A stretch of 17,810 nucleotides of DNA from Clostridium sp. CAG:590 (GCA_000431135.1 HF987813.1:1-17810); one strand, 5' to 3'; counted from the first letter of the stretch, positions 1 to 8,392 are shown. Numbers and translations: made by a program. Notes: a model not told the origin generated them from the sequence alone.

Positions 1-54
1 TCGCATGTGCCCTCACACATCTCATAATCCTTTACGCTGTGCAAGGGTGATGGT

Positions 55-1752
55 TTACTGGGCGGAAGATTTCTCGGCTTTGTTGTACTGCTTTAATGAG
101 TTGACAACAATGGTTACACCAAGTGCAATCAACAGGATTGCGATGATCAACTGTAAACCTTCTACTAAGAAAGTAGCACTTCCGGCACTGATTGCCTTTA
201 ATAAACCGATAGTTCTCTGTACCAATGCTGTAAATGTTACACAGAGCATGATGATCAATGGAGGGAACAACATCTTGTTGCTTCGTCCGGTTACCTTCAT
301 GAATACACAAAGTGTGATCAATACAAGTGCACTTAATAACTGGTTAGCAGAACCGAATAATGGCCAGATGTTTGCATATCCGATCTTAGCGAGAACAAAT
401 CCGCATAATAATGTAATTAAGGTTGCAAAGTAAGGATTGCAAAGTACCTTCTGTGCTCCGGAAGCATTTTCCATATCATCTGGTAAGAATAACTCCTGAA
501 AACTCATACGACCGATACGGGCTACGGCATCCAGACTGGTAAGAGCCAGAGCAGATACACACATTGTCATGAAGCACTGGGCAACATATACCGGAATACC
601 GAAGCTTTCCATGAATCCTGCAACACCGTGGCTGAAGATCTGGAATGGAGTGCCGACAGCGGCTGTACCATCAGAAGCGGCAGCAGCACCGGCAACGCAA
701 AGTGCGATAACAGCAAGAAAACTCTCCAATACCATGGCACCATAACCAACCTTTAACATATCTTTTTCGTTGGATATTGTCTTAGAAGATGTACCACTTG
801 ATACTAAGCTGTGGAAACCGGATACCGCACCACAGGCAACGGTTACAAACAGGATTGGGAACATGGTTCCGAGGTTCTCATTGGTGAAACCGGTATAAAC
901 CGGTAAGTTCATAGTAGGATGTGCCATGAATAATCCAAGAACGGCACAAGCGATCATACCGATGAACATGAATGTTGTCATATAGTCACGAGGCTGCTTT
1001 AACAACCACATTGGAAGTACAGATGCAAAAGCAATGTAGATAAATGTGATATAAGTCCAGGCCTCTTTTCCTGCTGTGATAGGAAGCATCATACCGATTG
1101 CCAATGCAGCAACGGTAAATACAAGACCAACAACGGTCTGTTTCCAGCCTTTTAACTCGAATTTCTTCTGAATCAATCCAAGAATAACAGCGAAACCGAT
1201 AAAGATTAAAGAAATGCTTCCGGCAGCACCGTTACTCTTTGCTGTCTCTGCAAGTACGGTTTCACCGGCTTCTGTTACGGTGTAAGCATTAAATGTTCCG
1301 GCAACCATATCTGCGAAAGCGGCGATTACCAATAAGGTAAACAACCAGCAGAATAAAAGGAATAATTTACGTCCAAGACGACCAATATATTTCTCGATGA
1401 TCAATCCAAGAGATTTGCCTTCGTTCTTTACACTGGCATACAGTGCACCAAAGTCTGTAACAGCGCCAAAGAATACACCGCCGATAAGGATCCAGAGTAA
1501 TACCGGCAACCAGCCAAATGCTGCTGCCTGAATGGCTCCGGTTACGGGACCGGCTCCAGCGATGGAACTGAACTGATGTGCAAATACGGTCCAGCCGTTG
1601 GTTGGGACATAATCTTTCCCATCATTTTTTGCTACGGCAGGAGTGATTGCAGTTGGATCAATACCCCATTTCTTTGCAATCCATCTTCCGTATAATGTGT
1701 AGGCTGCCACCAAAACTACGATGGCGATCAATACGATTACTAATGTGTTCAT
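55..1752 (-). CDS. cstA: CstA-family carbon starvation / peptide or pyruvate transporter
   Basis: Encodes a 565-residue multi-pass membrane protein of the CstA family, whose members are associated with uptake of peptides or pyruvate during nutrient limitation. The family signature FAHQFSSIAGAGPVTGA is at residues 57-73, and the conserved segment CGAVSGFHSLVSSGTSSKT follows at about 307-325. Hydrophobic helices fill most of the chain, starting with one at residues 3-20. The protein is shorter than E. coli CstA (about 700 residues), as is common for Clostridia homologues. The start at 1752 is chosen because GAGGAAGGAAGG lies just upstream; an in-frame ATG 14 codons earlier (1794) lacks this and would add a basic, non-membrane extension. 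The gene sits behind a T-box leader, so its expression probably responds to uncharged tRNA. That favours an amino acid or peptide-related role here, but the substrate is inferred, not shown. Confidence 0.93.
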   Translation of the reverse strand: MNTLVIVLIAIVVLVAAYTLYGRWIAKKWGIDPTAITPAVAKNDGKDYVPTNGWTVFAHQFSSIAGAGPVTGAIQAAAFGWLPVLLWILIGGVFFGAVTDFGALYASVKNEGKSLGLIIEKYIGRLGRKLFLLFCWLFTLLVIAAFADMVAGTFNAYTVTEAGETVLAETAKSNGAAGSISLIFIGFAVILGLIQKKFELKGWKQTVVGLVFTVAALAIGMMLPITAGKEAWTYITFIYIAFASVLPMWLLKQPRDYMTTFMFIGMIACAVLGLFMAHPTMNLPVYTGFTNENLGTMFPILFVTVACGAVSGFHSLVSSGTSSKTISNEKDMLKVGYGAMVLESFLAVIALCVAGAAAASDGTAAVGTPFQIFSHGVAGFMESFGIPVYVAQCFMTMCVSALALTSLDAVARIGRMSFQELFLPDDMENASGAQKVLCNPYFATLITLLCGFVLAKIGYANIWPLFGSANQLLSALVLITLCVFMKVTGRSNKMLFPPLIIMLCVTFTALVQRTIGLLKAISAGSATFLVEGLQLIIAILLIALGVTIVVNSLKQYNKAEKSSAQ

Positions 1753-1856
1753 AGTATCCTTCCTTCCTCGTTTGAGTATATATTTATGTAACAACCAGTA
1801 AAACTATCACTTATAAAAGGACTATGTATAATTTACAGAAAAATAATCTGTAAATT

Positions 1857-1888
1857 AAAAAAGTCTCCAAGAGAAATCTCTTGAAGAC
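1857..1888 (-). terminator. T-box regulated intrinsic terminator
   Basis: On the minus strand GTCTTCAAGAGA (1888-1877) pairs with TCTCTTGGAGAC (1874-1863) over 12 positions with one G-U pair, followed by six T residues (1862-1857). Its 5' strand includes the CTTC and CGT used by the antiterminator, so the two structures are mutually exclusive, as expected for transcriptional T-boxes. Confidence 0.9.
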
Positions 1889-2137
1889 GAATTAGATCCG
1901 CGGTACCACTTCACTTGCAGAAAAATATCTGCCACTTAATCACAGCTAACACTGTGTAGTTCGATTACGGGAACTATCCGTATCTGGTTACTGGAGAATA
2001 GTGTTCTCATTCACTAGATCTGCTGGCAGGGGATACTTGTGTAAATGTTGTTTACCACCTTTCACCGTACGTGGCTCGCTGAAAACAAGGCCTTACAAAG
2101 CGTGTCCTGCATGATTGCATTTGCTGGTCGTTAAATT
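1857..2137 (-). promoter_or_regulatory. T-box riboswitch leader of cstA
   Basis: Minus-strand leader with the T-box core AAGTGGTACCGCGGA (1910-1897 and flanking bases). A canonical antiterminator can be drawn: helix A1 GAAG (1912-1909) with CTTC (1886-1883), the seven-base bulge UGGUACC (1908-1902), and helix A2 GCGGA (1901-1897) with UUCGU (1891-1887). The bulge base U in UGGU predicts a tRNA with A at the discriminator position. Stem I appears bounded by GCAGG (2110-2106) and CCTGC (2030-2026). Its distal end carries AGCGAGCC followed by GGTGAAAGG, like the conserved AG-bulge and apical loop of T-boxes. The specifier triplet cannot be fixed by eye. The candidate loop strand CATTTAC (2047-2041) contains ATT, TTT and TTA (Ile, Phe, Leu). 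The only gene downstream on this strand is cstA. Confidence 0.9.
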
Positions 2138-2143
2138 AACTGT

Positions 2144-2172
2144 ATAATAGTCCCATGTTTTTTATTTGTCAA
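2144..2172 (-). promoter_or_regulatory. Promoter of the T-box/cstA transcript
   Basis: Minus strand: perfect -35 TTGACA (2172-2167), 17-base spacer, -10 TATTAT (2149-2144). Transcription should begin near 2137, just ahead of T-box stem I. Confidence 0.8.
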
Positions 2173-2224
2173 TAGCATTTTTGAAATTTTTTTTGCAAGA
2201 AATGTGATAGTTTTGTGATGTCTG

Positions 2225-2253
2225 TTGACGATAGCTTTCGAAATGGGTATCAT
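2225..2253 (+). promoter_or_regulatory. Promoter of the AI-2E family gene
   Basis: TTGACG (2225-2230), 17-base spacer, TATCAT (2248-2253). It points away from the cstA promoter, so the 500-base gap between the genes holds two divergent promoters and the T-box leader. Confidence 0.55.
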
Positions 2254-2313
2254 ATCCAATATAAGTAAATGTAGTTTGTTTTTAAATGACAGGAAAGAGA
2301 TCAGGTGAAGACT

Positions 2314-3462
2314 ATGATAAAAGAAAGAGATAAGACGCTGCTAAAAGGTGTATTTTTAATTGTATTTTTCTATGTGTTAGTGGAGCATTTTAATATTGTA
2401 AAGTCTGTGTTACTCACATGTTACAGAGCAATATCTCCACTGATCTATGGTATGGCGATCGCATTTATTGTGAATTTGATCGTTGTAAAGTTAGAAGAAC
2501 ATATGAAAGGAAGAATATTTGAGAATCAGGCTTTTAAGAGGACGACTTCTATTATTATATCCTTTTTGATTGTTATCGGGATCATTACGATTGTATGTTT
2601 TAATGTCATTCCGGGTATTGTGGATAGTGTGAAGGAGATTACAAAGCAGGCACCACAGGCTTTTGATACGGTACTTACCTTTTTAGAGAAGAATTTTGGT
2701 GTGTCGTCGGATATTGTAAAAGAGATACAGAATTTCAGGCTGGATGAGAATATGTTGGACAATATGTTTGGACTAATGAAAAATCAGTCAGTTATACAGG
2801 CATTGAAGGCGAGTGGAAGTGCAGTTGGAAGTGTTGTATCGGTTGTGACAAAGTTGTTTATCGGTCTGTTTTTTGCATTTTATATTCTTGCGAAAAAGGA
2901 ATCTATTAACGCATATATTCACCGTTTGATGGAGACGTATTTTCCTAAGAAAATTGCAGACGGTTTGGAGAATTTTGGACATATTACTTATGAGACGTAT
3001 GCTAATTTTATATCCGGTCAGTGTTTAGATGCGGTGATACTTGGTTGTCTGGTAACGATTGGAATGGGGATTTTGCAGCTTTCCTATCCCATCTTAGTAG
3101 GCGTAGTGGTTGCGGTTACCGCATTGATTCCGATTGTTGGTGCGTTTTTTGGGGGAACGGTCGGCGTATTTTTGCTGATCATGGAATCTCCGGTAAAGGC
3201 ACTTACCTTTTTGATCTTATTCCTTGTGTTACAACAGATTGATAATCGATTGATCTATCCGCATATTGTGGGAAATGCAATCGGTATTCCGTCTATTCTG
3301 ATCTTTGCGGCAATCATTATCGGCGGTGAGTTCAGTGGTGTGATCGGTATGTTTTTTGGCATTCCGTTTACTGCTGTTATCTATACCCTGTTGGAACAGG
3401 ATATGGAACGGAGAAAGCAGAAGAGAGAAGAAAAAGAAGAGGAAATTAAGCCTGCAAATTAA
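2314..3462 (+). CDS. AI-2E / PerM family transporter (UPF0118)
   Basis: A 382-residue integral membrane protein of the AI-2E exporter-like family (PF01594, relatives YtvI, YhhT, PerM). Hydrophobic segments occur near residues 11-30, 40-60, 78-98, 170-195, 240-258, 260-290, 296-312 and 326-360. The usual soluble stretch lies between the third and fourth (about 100-165). The family's conserved C-terminal block is DNRLIYPHIVGNAIGIPS (about 310-327), followed by GxFFGIPF-type sequence. The tail is highly charged (lysine and glutamate rich). ATG at 2314 is preferred because AGGTGA (2303-2308) lies 5 bases before it; an in-frame GTG at 2305 is an alternative. The family covers quorum-signal, sporulation-associated and sodium/proton roles, so no substrate can be assigned. 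Its 3' end overlaps the convergent gene by 17 bases. Confidence 0.92.
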   Translation: MIKERDKTLLKGVFLIVFFYVLVEHFNIVKSVLLTCYRAISPLIYGMAIAFIVNLIVVKLEEHMKGRIFENQAFKRTTSIIISFLIVIGIITIVCFNVIPGIVDSVKEITKQAPQAFDTVLTFLEKNFGVSSDIVKEIQNFRLDENMLDNMFGLMKNQSVIQALKASGSAVGSVVSVVTKLFIGLFFAFYILAKKESINAYIHRLMETYFPKKIADGLENFGHITYETYANFISGQCLDAVILGCLVTIGMGILQLSYPILVGVVVAVTALIPIVGAFFGGTVGVFLLIMESPVKALTFLILFLVLQQIDNRLIYPHIVGNAIGIPSILIFAAIIIGGEFSGVIGMFFGIPFTAVIYTLLEQDMERRKQKREEKEEEIKPAN

Positions 3463-4363
3463 CCCGGGCAATCCACATGTCATATAGTAAATGATCTTCT
3501 GGGCAGAAAGGCCAGACGGTTGTATGACTGGTGATCGCAAGATGTCGTGTCTGAAGATCCGAGATTGCCTGACGCGCACCTTCTATCGTAAGTGGAGAGG
3601 GGTCGGTGGAACGCTTTAATTCTAAGCCGAACCAGGCAGTTTGTCTGGCACACTCCAGAATCTGCGTATTGATCTGTGGAATTAAGGTGTCATTCCATTC
3701 TTTCAGTGTCTGCATATACAAAGCGGTTGCGTTATCACAAACGGATGCGTCTGCGTTGCGAAACAGTCCGTTTCTCAAATTCACATCAAAGGCATGAAAG
3801 ATATAAGAATACATGGCAAGCAGCTGGCTATGGACGCCAAAACAGCAGACATGATCGTAAGAAGATTGTTCTAATATGTCGGTGTATGTAATATTAGACA
3901 ATGTCTGTTTTACGAGGGAGACTGCATGTCTGCAAAATGACATTGGAGTGATATCATCATTGTGTTCTGCGAGAAAAAAGGAAAGTTCATCGCAGAATTC
4001 CATATAATCCTGTTCGGTAATTCCGGTCAGACTTGTACGCTCACATGTAATATGGGAATCCCCGGTCAGATCATATTGCAGCAGTGCGTGTTGCATGGCA
4101 TCGCTATCCTCATCTAACAGTGTAATATGTGAAAAATGAGGGGAAAGGTCTGCCAGATTCAGATCATTACAGGCACCGGCACCCAGAATCAGGAGAGTGG
4201 GAAGAAGATCTCTGTCTGTCATGCCCTGATGAAAGGATAATGGAAGGGATACCTGATTGGTACTTTCTATTATCATCCTGGTCAAATGATTGCGGTAGTC
4301 ACTCCAGTCAGAATAGGCATCCGGTATTATAAAATGTGATTTGATCTGTTCATATAAATGCAT
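3446..4363 (-). CDS. Hypothetical protein with class I methyltransferase-like motif
   Basis: A 305-residue, apparently soluble protein that I cannot name. Residues 57-68 read LLILGAGACNDL, a beta strand plus glycine-rich loop like motif I of Rossmann-fold SAM-dependent methyltransferases. It is followed by ITLLDEDSDAM (80-90), where an acidic residue ends the second strand as in SAM binders. YDHVCCFGVHSQL (169-181) could be the strand 4 region, and the C-terminus is WPF..EDHLLYDMWIARV (284-301). There is no signal peptide or membrane helix. AAGGAGG lies just upstream of the ATG at 4363. The gene is monocistronic, convergent with the AI-2E gene and divergent from ktrB. The methyltransferase fold is an inference from motif spacing; the substrate is unknown and a catalytically inactive relative is possible. 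Confidence 0.8.
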   Translation of the reverse strand: MHLYEQIKSHFIIPDAYSDWSDYRNHLTRMIIESTNQVSLPLSFHQGMTDRDLLPTLLILGAGACNDLNLADLSPHFSHITLLDEDSDAMQHALLQYDLTGDSHITCERTSLTGITEQDYMEFCDELSFFLAEHNDDITPMSFCRHAVSLVKQTLSNITYTDILEQSSYDHVCCFGVHSQLLAMYSYIFHAFDVNLRNGLFRNADASVCDNATALYMQTLKEWNDTLIPQINTQILECARQTAWFGLELKRSTDPSPLTIEGARQAISDLQTRHLAITSHTTVWPFCPEDHLLYDMWIARVNLQA

Positions 4364-4407
4364 GACAGCCTCCTTGTAACGTATATTTACAGTCTGTTAG
4401 TGAGTAA

Positions 4408-4413
4408 ATTATA
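4408..4413 (-). promoter_or_regulatory. -10 element for the methyltransferase-like gene
   Basis: Consensus TATAAT on the minus strand, preceded by TG, 45 bases upstream of the ATG at 4363. The -35 region is poor (TGGATT at 4436-4431 at best), so only the -10 box is well supported. Confidence 0.45.
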
Positions 4414-4438
4414 CATGACATATAAAGAAAAATCCACC

Positions 4439-4467
4439 TTGAAAAAAGAGACGGAACATATTATACT
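4439..4467 (+). promoter_or_regulatory. Promoter of the ktrB operon
   Basis: TTGAAA (4439-4444), 17-base spacer, TATACT (4462-4467). Transcription would start near 4474, leaving a leader of only about 33 bases, too short for a c-di-AMP (ydaO-type) or SAM riboswitch. Confidence 0.7.
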
Positions 4468-4506
4468 TTAGGCAGTTTGGTATTTTTAAGTAAAGGGTAA
4501 AGAGAT

Positions 4507-5868
4507 ATGGATAAAAAAAGAAAACGTTTAACGACAACACAGCTGGTCGTGTTGAGCTTTGCGGCAGCCATCTTTGTGGGAGCAGTATTACTTACAATGC
4601 CGTTTTCGGCTGCAGATGGACATATGACACCATTTATAGATGCATTATTTACGGCTACGACCAGTGTATGTGTAACCGGATTGGTTGTGGTGACAACCGC
4701 GACACATTGGAGCCTGCTTGGGAAGATCATTATTCTGCTTCTGATACAGATTGGCGGGCTTGGGGTTATCACACTTACCACGACGATCATGATGGCATTT
4801 GGTAAAAAGATTTCTTTGAGCAACCGGGTGCTGTTAGGCGATGCCTTTAATCTGGAAACTTTGAAAGGACTGGTAAAGTTTTTAAGAAGAGTGTTTCTGG
4901 GAACTTTTGTAGTAGAAGGAATCGGTGCAGTTTGTTATATGCTGGTATTTATTCCAGAGTATGGAATTGGCAGAGGAATCTGGTATTCGGTATTTCATTC
5001 GGTATCTTCATTTTGTAATGCCGGAATTGATATTGTCGGAGCAAACAGTTTTATGCCGTATGTGCATAATGTATGGGTGAATCTGGTGACAATGACTTTG
5101 ATCGTGTTTGGAGGAATTGGATTTGTGGTCTGGTGGGATGTTGTTACTGCAATCCGGAAGAAGATAGCCGGCTCAAAACGTCATCTGTTTCAACTTATGA
5201 GTCTGCATTCAAAAGTTGCGATTACCATGACGTTATTCTTAATTCTGTCCGGTACGGTGTTGTTTGCGGTTTTTGAATGGAATAATCCACGTACAATGGG
5301 AGAATTTTCTGGTTGGCAGAAATGGCTTGCGGCATTGTTTCAATCAGTAACAACAAGAACTGCAGGAATAGCAACTATTTCACAAAAGGGACTTTCGGTT
5401 CCATCAGTTATTACGTCTATGTTTCTGATGTTTACAGGAGGTTCTTCAGTTGGTACGGCAGGTGGTGTCAAGGTGACAACGGTTGCGGTTGTTATCTTAA
5501 GTGTAGCAGCGACTGTGCGCGGAAATAGTGACGTAACCTGTTATGGAAGAAGAATATCCGATGCAATCGTTCGCAAATCCGTTGCGATTATTTTTATCAG
5601 TTTTATGGCAAGTGTGCTGGCAATTGTAGCAATGAGATTGTTGGAGGGCGGAGAGAGCGTGGATATCATTTTTGAGGTATATAGTGCATTAGGTACAGTA
5701 GGTCTATCAAGGGACTATACTGCTACGGTTGGAATTGCAGGTAAGATTGTGCTTTGTATCTGTATGTTCTTGGGTAGAATAGGACCAATTACAATGGTAA
5801 TTGCATTTGCAATGCGGGATAAGAAGACCGCATTAAGACTTCCGGAAGGAAAAATAACAGTAGGTTAG
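4507..5868 (+). CDS. ktrB: KtrB/TrkH-family potassium channel-transporter subunit
   Basis: A 453-residue membrane subunit of a Ktr-type potassium uptake system. The four selectivity-loop repeats are visible: TSVCVTGL (52-59), SSFCNAGI (167-174), TTRTAGI (282-288) and SALGTVGLS (393-401). Their glycines are all present. The flexible intramembrane gate loop in the third repeat is FTGGSSVGTAGG (309-320). Length matches KtrB (about 440-460) rather than the longer TrkH. The start has a modest ribosome binding site (AAAGGG). The stop is followed after 10 bases by ktrA, the cytosolic gating partner, which confirms the assignment. It leads an apparent five-gene operon. Confidence 0.96.
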   Translation: MDKKRKRLTTTQLVVLSFAAAIFVGAVLLTMPFSAADGHMTPFIDALFTATTSVCVTGLVVVTTATHWSLLGKIIILLLIQIGGLGVITLTTTIMMAFGKKISLSNRVLLGDAFNLETLKGLVKFLRRVFLGTFVVEGIGAVCYMLVFIPEYGIGRGIWYSVFHSVSSFCNAGIDIVGANSFMPYVHNVWVNLVTMTLIVFGGIGFVVWWDVVTAIRKKIAGSKRHLFQLMSLHSKVAITMTLFLILSGTVLFAVFEWNNPRTMGEFSGWQKWLAALFQSVTTRTAGIATISQKGLSVPSVITSMFLMFTGGSSVGTAGGVKVTTVAVVILSVAATVRGNSDVTCYGRRISDAIVRKSVAIIFISFMASVLAIVAMRLLEGGESVDIIFEVYSALGTVGLSRDYTATVGIAGKIVLCICMFLGRIGPITMVIAFAMRDKKTALRLPEGKITVG

Positions 5869-5878
5869 GAGAAGAATT

Positions 5879-6538
5879 ATGGATCAGAATGGAAAGAAAT
5901 CATATGCAGTATTTGGATTAGGTGAGTTTGGAAGAAGTGTTGCACTGGAACTGGTCAGTGCCGGAGCGGAAGTAATGGTATTGGATATAGATGAAGACAG
6001 GGTATCCGATATGGCAGATGAAGTAACGGTCGCAATGCAGATTGATGCGACAGAAGAACGGTCGTATGCGGAACTGGGATTATCTAATATGGACGGAGTT
6101 GTCGTTGCGATGACCGGATGCCTGGATGCCTGTATTATGGCAATTTTAGAGGCAAAAGATGCGGGCGTTCCATTTGTGCTGGCAAAGGCGCAGAACCATA
6201 CACAGACATTGATTTTTGAGAAGATAGGAGCAGATAAGATTGTCAGTCCGGAACATGATGGTGGCGTGCGTGTTGCCAGAAATATCATGGCGGGTAATTT
6301 TATTGACTTTATTGAGCTTTCCAAGTCTTTGCGTATGGTTGAGATCACCATAAAGCCGGAATGGGTTGGAAAGTCTTTAAAAGAGTTGTGTTTACGCCAG
6401 AGGGAGAAGATCAATGTAGTTGCACTTCGGAAAAATGGGGAACTGACAACAGATATTGATCCTGATATGCCGCTTTGCGAACATGATACGATGTTGATTA
6501 CTGTGGATAAGCGATATTTGGCAAATTTGCAGCAATAG
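5879..6538 (+). CDS. ktrA: KtrA/TrkA-family potassium uptake regulatory subunit
   Basis: A 219-residue cytosolic RCK protein that assembles as a ring on KtrB and gates it. The N-terminal RCK_N Rossmann domain shows GLGEFGRSVA (13-22) and the acidic strand-2 end VLDIDED (34-40). The C-terminal RCK_C domain spans about 148-219. In Firmicutes, KtrA N-domains bind ATP/ADP/NAD and C-domains commonly bind the inhibitory messenger c-di-AMP; that is family knowledge, not visible in the sequence. The ribosome binding site AGGAG overlaps the stop codon of ktrB, implying translational coupling. Confidence 0.96.
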   Translation: MDQNGKKSYAVFGLGEFGRSVALELVSAGAEVMVLDIDEDRVSDMADEVTVAMQIDATEERSYAELGLSNMDGVVVAMTGCLDACIMAILEAKDAGVPFVLAKAQNHTQTLIFEKIGADKIVSPEHDGGVRVARNIMAGNFIDFIELSKSLRMVEITIKPEWVGKSLKELCLRQREKINVVALRKNGELTTDIDPDMPLCEHDTMLITVDKRYLANLQQ

Positions 6539-6548
6539 GAGGAATGAT

Positions 6549-8375
6549 GTGAATCAGGCGACGGAATTAAGAGAACATATACGGCAGGAGATCATTTTAA
6601 TGGATGGTGCAATGGGCACCTATTATAACAGACTGCATCCGGAGACGGGAGAAGCGGAGTATGCGAATCTGGAACATCCGGATTGGGTGAAGGAGATACA
6701 TAAGCAGTATCTGTATGCCGGGGCACAGATTATCCGGACGAATACTTTCGCTGTGAATCATATGTTGTTTGAGCAGGAACAGATCAAAGCGGCGTTAGAA
6801 GCAGGTGTGAAGTGTGCAAGAGAAGCTGTGGCGGAATACAGACAGGAATCAGAAGATATAATGGCTTTGATCGGTGCATCCATCGGACCAATCCGGTATA
6901 GTGATGAAAAAGAAGAGATGGATGTACGGGAAGAATATAAAATGATCTTTCGGACGATGTATGATTCCGGTATCCGGATTTTCATTCTGGAAACGTTTGA
7001 TGACTGGAGAATTGTAAAATGGATCGCGGAGCAGATTAAAACATTTGCAGACAGACAGAATGAGGATGTTTTTGTGTTTGCACAATTTTCTGTAAACCGG
7101 AGCGGATTTACAAAGGCAGGATATAGTATGCAGCGTCTGGTGACACGGTTAGAACAGATGGAATCGTTAGATGTATTTGGATTTAACTGCGGTATTGGGG
7201 CGGCACATATGAATCAGTTGCTGCAAAAACTTCATTTTGGGAAAGAATGTATTCTTAGTGCACTGCCCAATGCAGGATACGATCACATGTTGCGTGGAAA
7301 ACAGATATATGTTGATCATCCGGATTATTATGGTTCCATGATGCGGCAGATATTGGAGTCCGGTGTTAATATCGTAGGTGGATGTTGTGGTACAACACCG
7401 GAATATATTAAGATTTTAGCTGAGGAGATTCAACAAAATCCTATCGTAGCACCGAAAAAGATACAAAAACCGGTACGGGAAGATTTTAGGGAAGGAAAGG
7501 TAAACGATTTTGTTGAAAAATTAAATCAGGGGCAGAGAGTATATGTTGTAGAGATTGATTCTCCGTTTAATGGCAAGGCTGACAAATTCTTGGAGGCCGG
7601 ATTTCAGTTAAAGGAAAATCAGGTGGATCTGATCACGATATCCGATTCGCCGATGGCAAGACCGAGAGCGGAATCTTTTGAAATGGGGATATATCTTGCC
7701 AATCAGACAGGAGCAAGAGTGATGCCGCATGTATGTTGCAGGGATCGGAATGTAATCGCACTGCGCTCGGCTATCTTAGGCGGATATATTAACGGAATCC
7801 GGGATATGCTGGTCATTACCGGAGATCCGGTGGCAAGAGATGACCGGGGTACGGTATCCGGCGTTTTTGATTTTAATTCCATTAAATTGATGGAATACAT
7901 TTCTAATATGAACACAGAGGTATTTTCGGAGGAACCGTACTTTTTTGGTGGTGCTTTGAATTATGCAGGTGTGAATATCGAGGCAATCGTTGGGCGGATG
8001 AAGAAAAAAATGGAGGCAGGCTGCAGCTATTTTCTGACACAGCCGGTATATTCAGATGAAGATATAGAACGGGTAAGGGAGTTAAAGCACAGGACCGGTG
8101 CGAAGATTATTTTAGGATTGATGCCATTAGTGAGTTACAAAAATGCACTTTTCATGAAAAATGAGATGCCGGGTATTTCGGTTCCGAATTCGATCGTGAA
8201 CCAATATCACCCGGATATGTCAAGAGAGAAAGCAGAAACGATAGCAGAAAAAGTATGTGTAGAGATTGGCAAAAAGGCGATGGATTTTGCGGATGGATAT
8301 TATCTGATGACACCATTTAACAGGGTTACGTTAGTAAACCGGATCATTCATGATCTGCGTATGTCTGACCGATAG
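6549..8375 (+). CDS. Bifunctional homocysteine S-methyltransferase / methylenetetrahydrofolate reductase (YitJ-like)
   Basis: A 608-residue fusion enzyme. Residues 1 to about 295 form a zinc-dependent homocysteine S-methyltransferase domain (PF02574) with MDGAMGT (18-24) and the three zinc cysteines C214 (GFNCG) and C279-C280 (GGCCG). Residues about 320-605 form the MTHFR TIM barrel, with YVVEIDSP (332-339), LVITGDPVARD near the middle, and YFLTQPVYS in the second half. Together they would reduce 5,10-methylene-THF and methylate homocysteine to methionine, as proposed for B. subtilis YitJ. The start is GTG at 6549, 6 bases after AGGAGG (6537-6542). The two nearer ATGs (6544, 6547) run straight into TGA. 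It follows ktrA by 10 bases, with no SAM riboswitch of its own. Confidence 0.94.
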   Translation: MNQATELREHIRQEIILMDGAMGTYYNRLHPETGEAEYANLEHPDWVKEIHKQYLYAGAQIIRTNTFAVNHMLFEQEQIKAALEAGVKCAREAVAEYRQESEDIMALIGASIGPIRYSDEKEEMDVREEYKMIFRTMYDSGIRIFILETFDDWRIVKWIAEQIKTFADRQNEDVFVFAQFSVNRSGFTKAGYSMQRLVTRLEQMESLDVFGFNCGIGAAHMNQLLQKLHFGKECILSALPNAGYDHMLRGKQIYVDHPDYYGSMMRQILESGVNIVGGCCGTTPEYIKILAEEIQQNPIVAPKKIQKPVREDFREGKVNDFVEKLNQGQRVYVVEIDSPFNGKADKFLEAGFQLKENQVDLITISDSPMARPRAESFEMGIYLANQTGARVMPHVCCRDRNVIALRSAILGGYINGIRDMLVITGDPVARDDRGTVSGVFDFNSIKLMEYISNMNTEVFSEEPYFFGGALNYAGVNIEAIVGRMKKKMEAGCSYFLTQPVYSDEDIERVRELKHRTGAKIILGLMPLVSYKNALFMKNEMPGISVPNSIVNQYHPDMSREKAETIAEKVCVEIGKKAMDFADGYYLMTPFNRVTLVNRIIHDLRMSDR

Positions 8376-8392
8376 AAAAGAGGAGAAAAACA

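Noticed and set aside
1..54. Inverted repeat ATGTG...CACAT near the window edge as a cstA terminator
   Set aside because: The stem is five pairs and no T-run on the cstA strand is visible before the window ends, so a terminator cannot be claimed.
4468..4506. Possible c-di-AMP or SAM riboswitch ahead of the ktrB/YitJ operon
   Set aside because: The leader from the predicted transcription start is only about 33 bases, with no conserved riboswitch motif.
5884..6414. 176-residue open frame on the minus strand opposite ktrA
   Set aside because: It covers the conserved RCK domain in reverse; serine and isoleucine rich shadow without a start signal.
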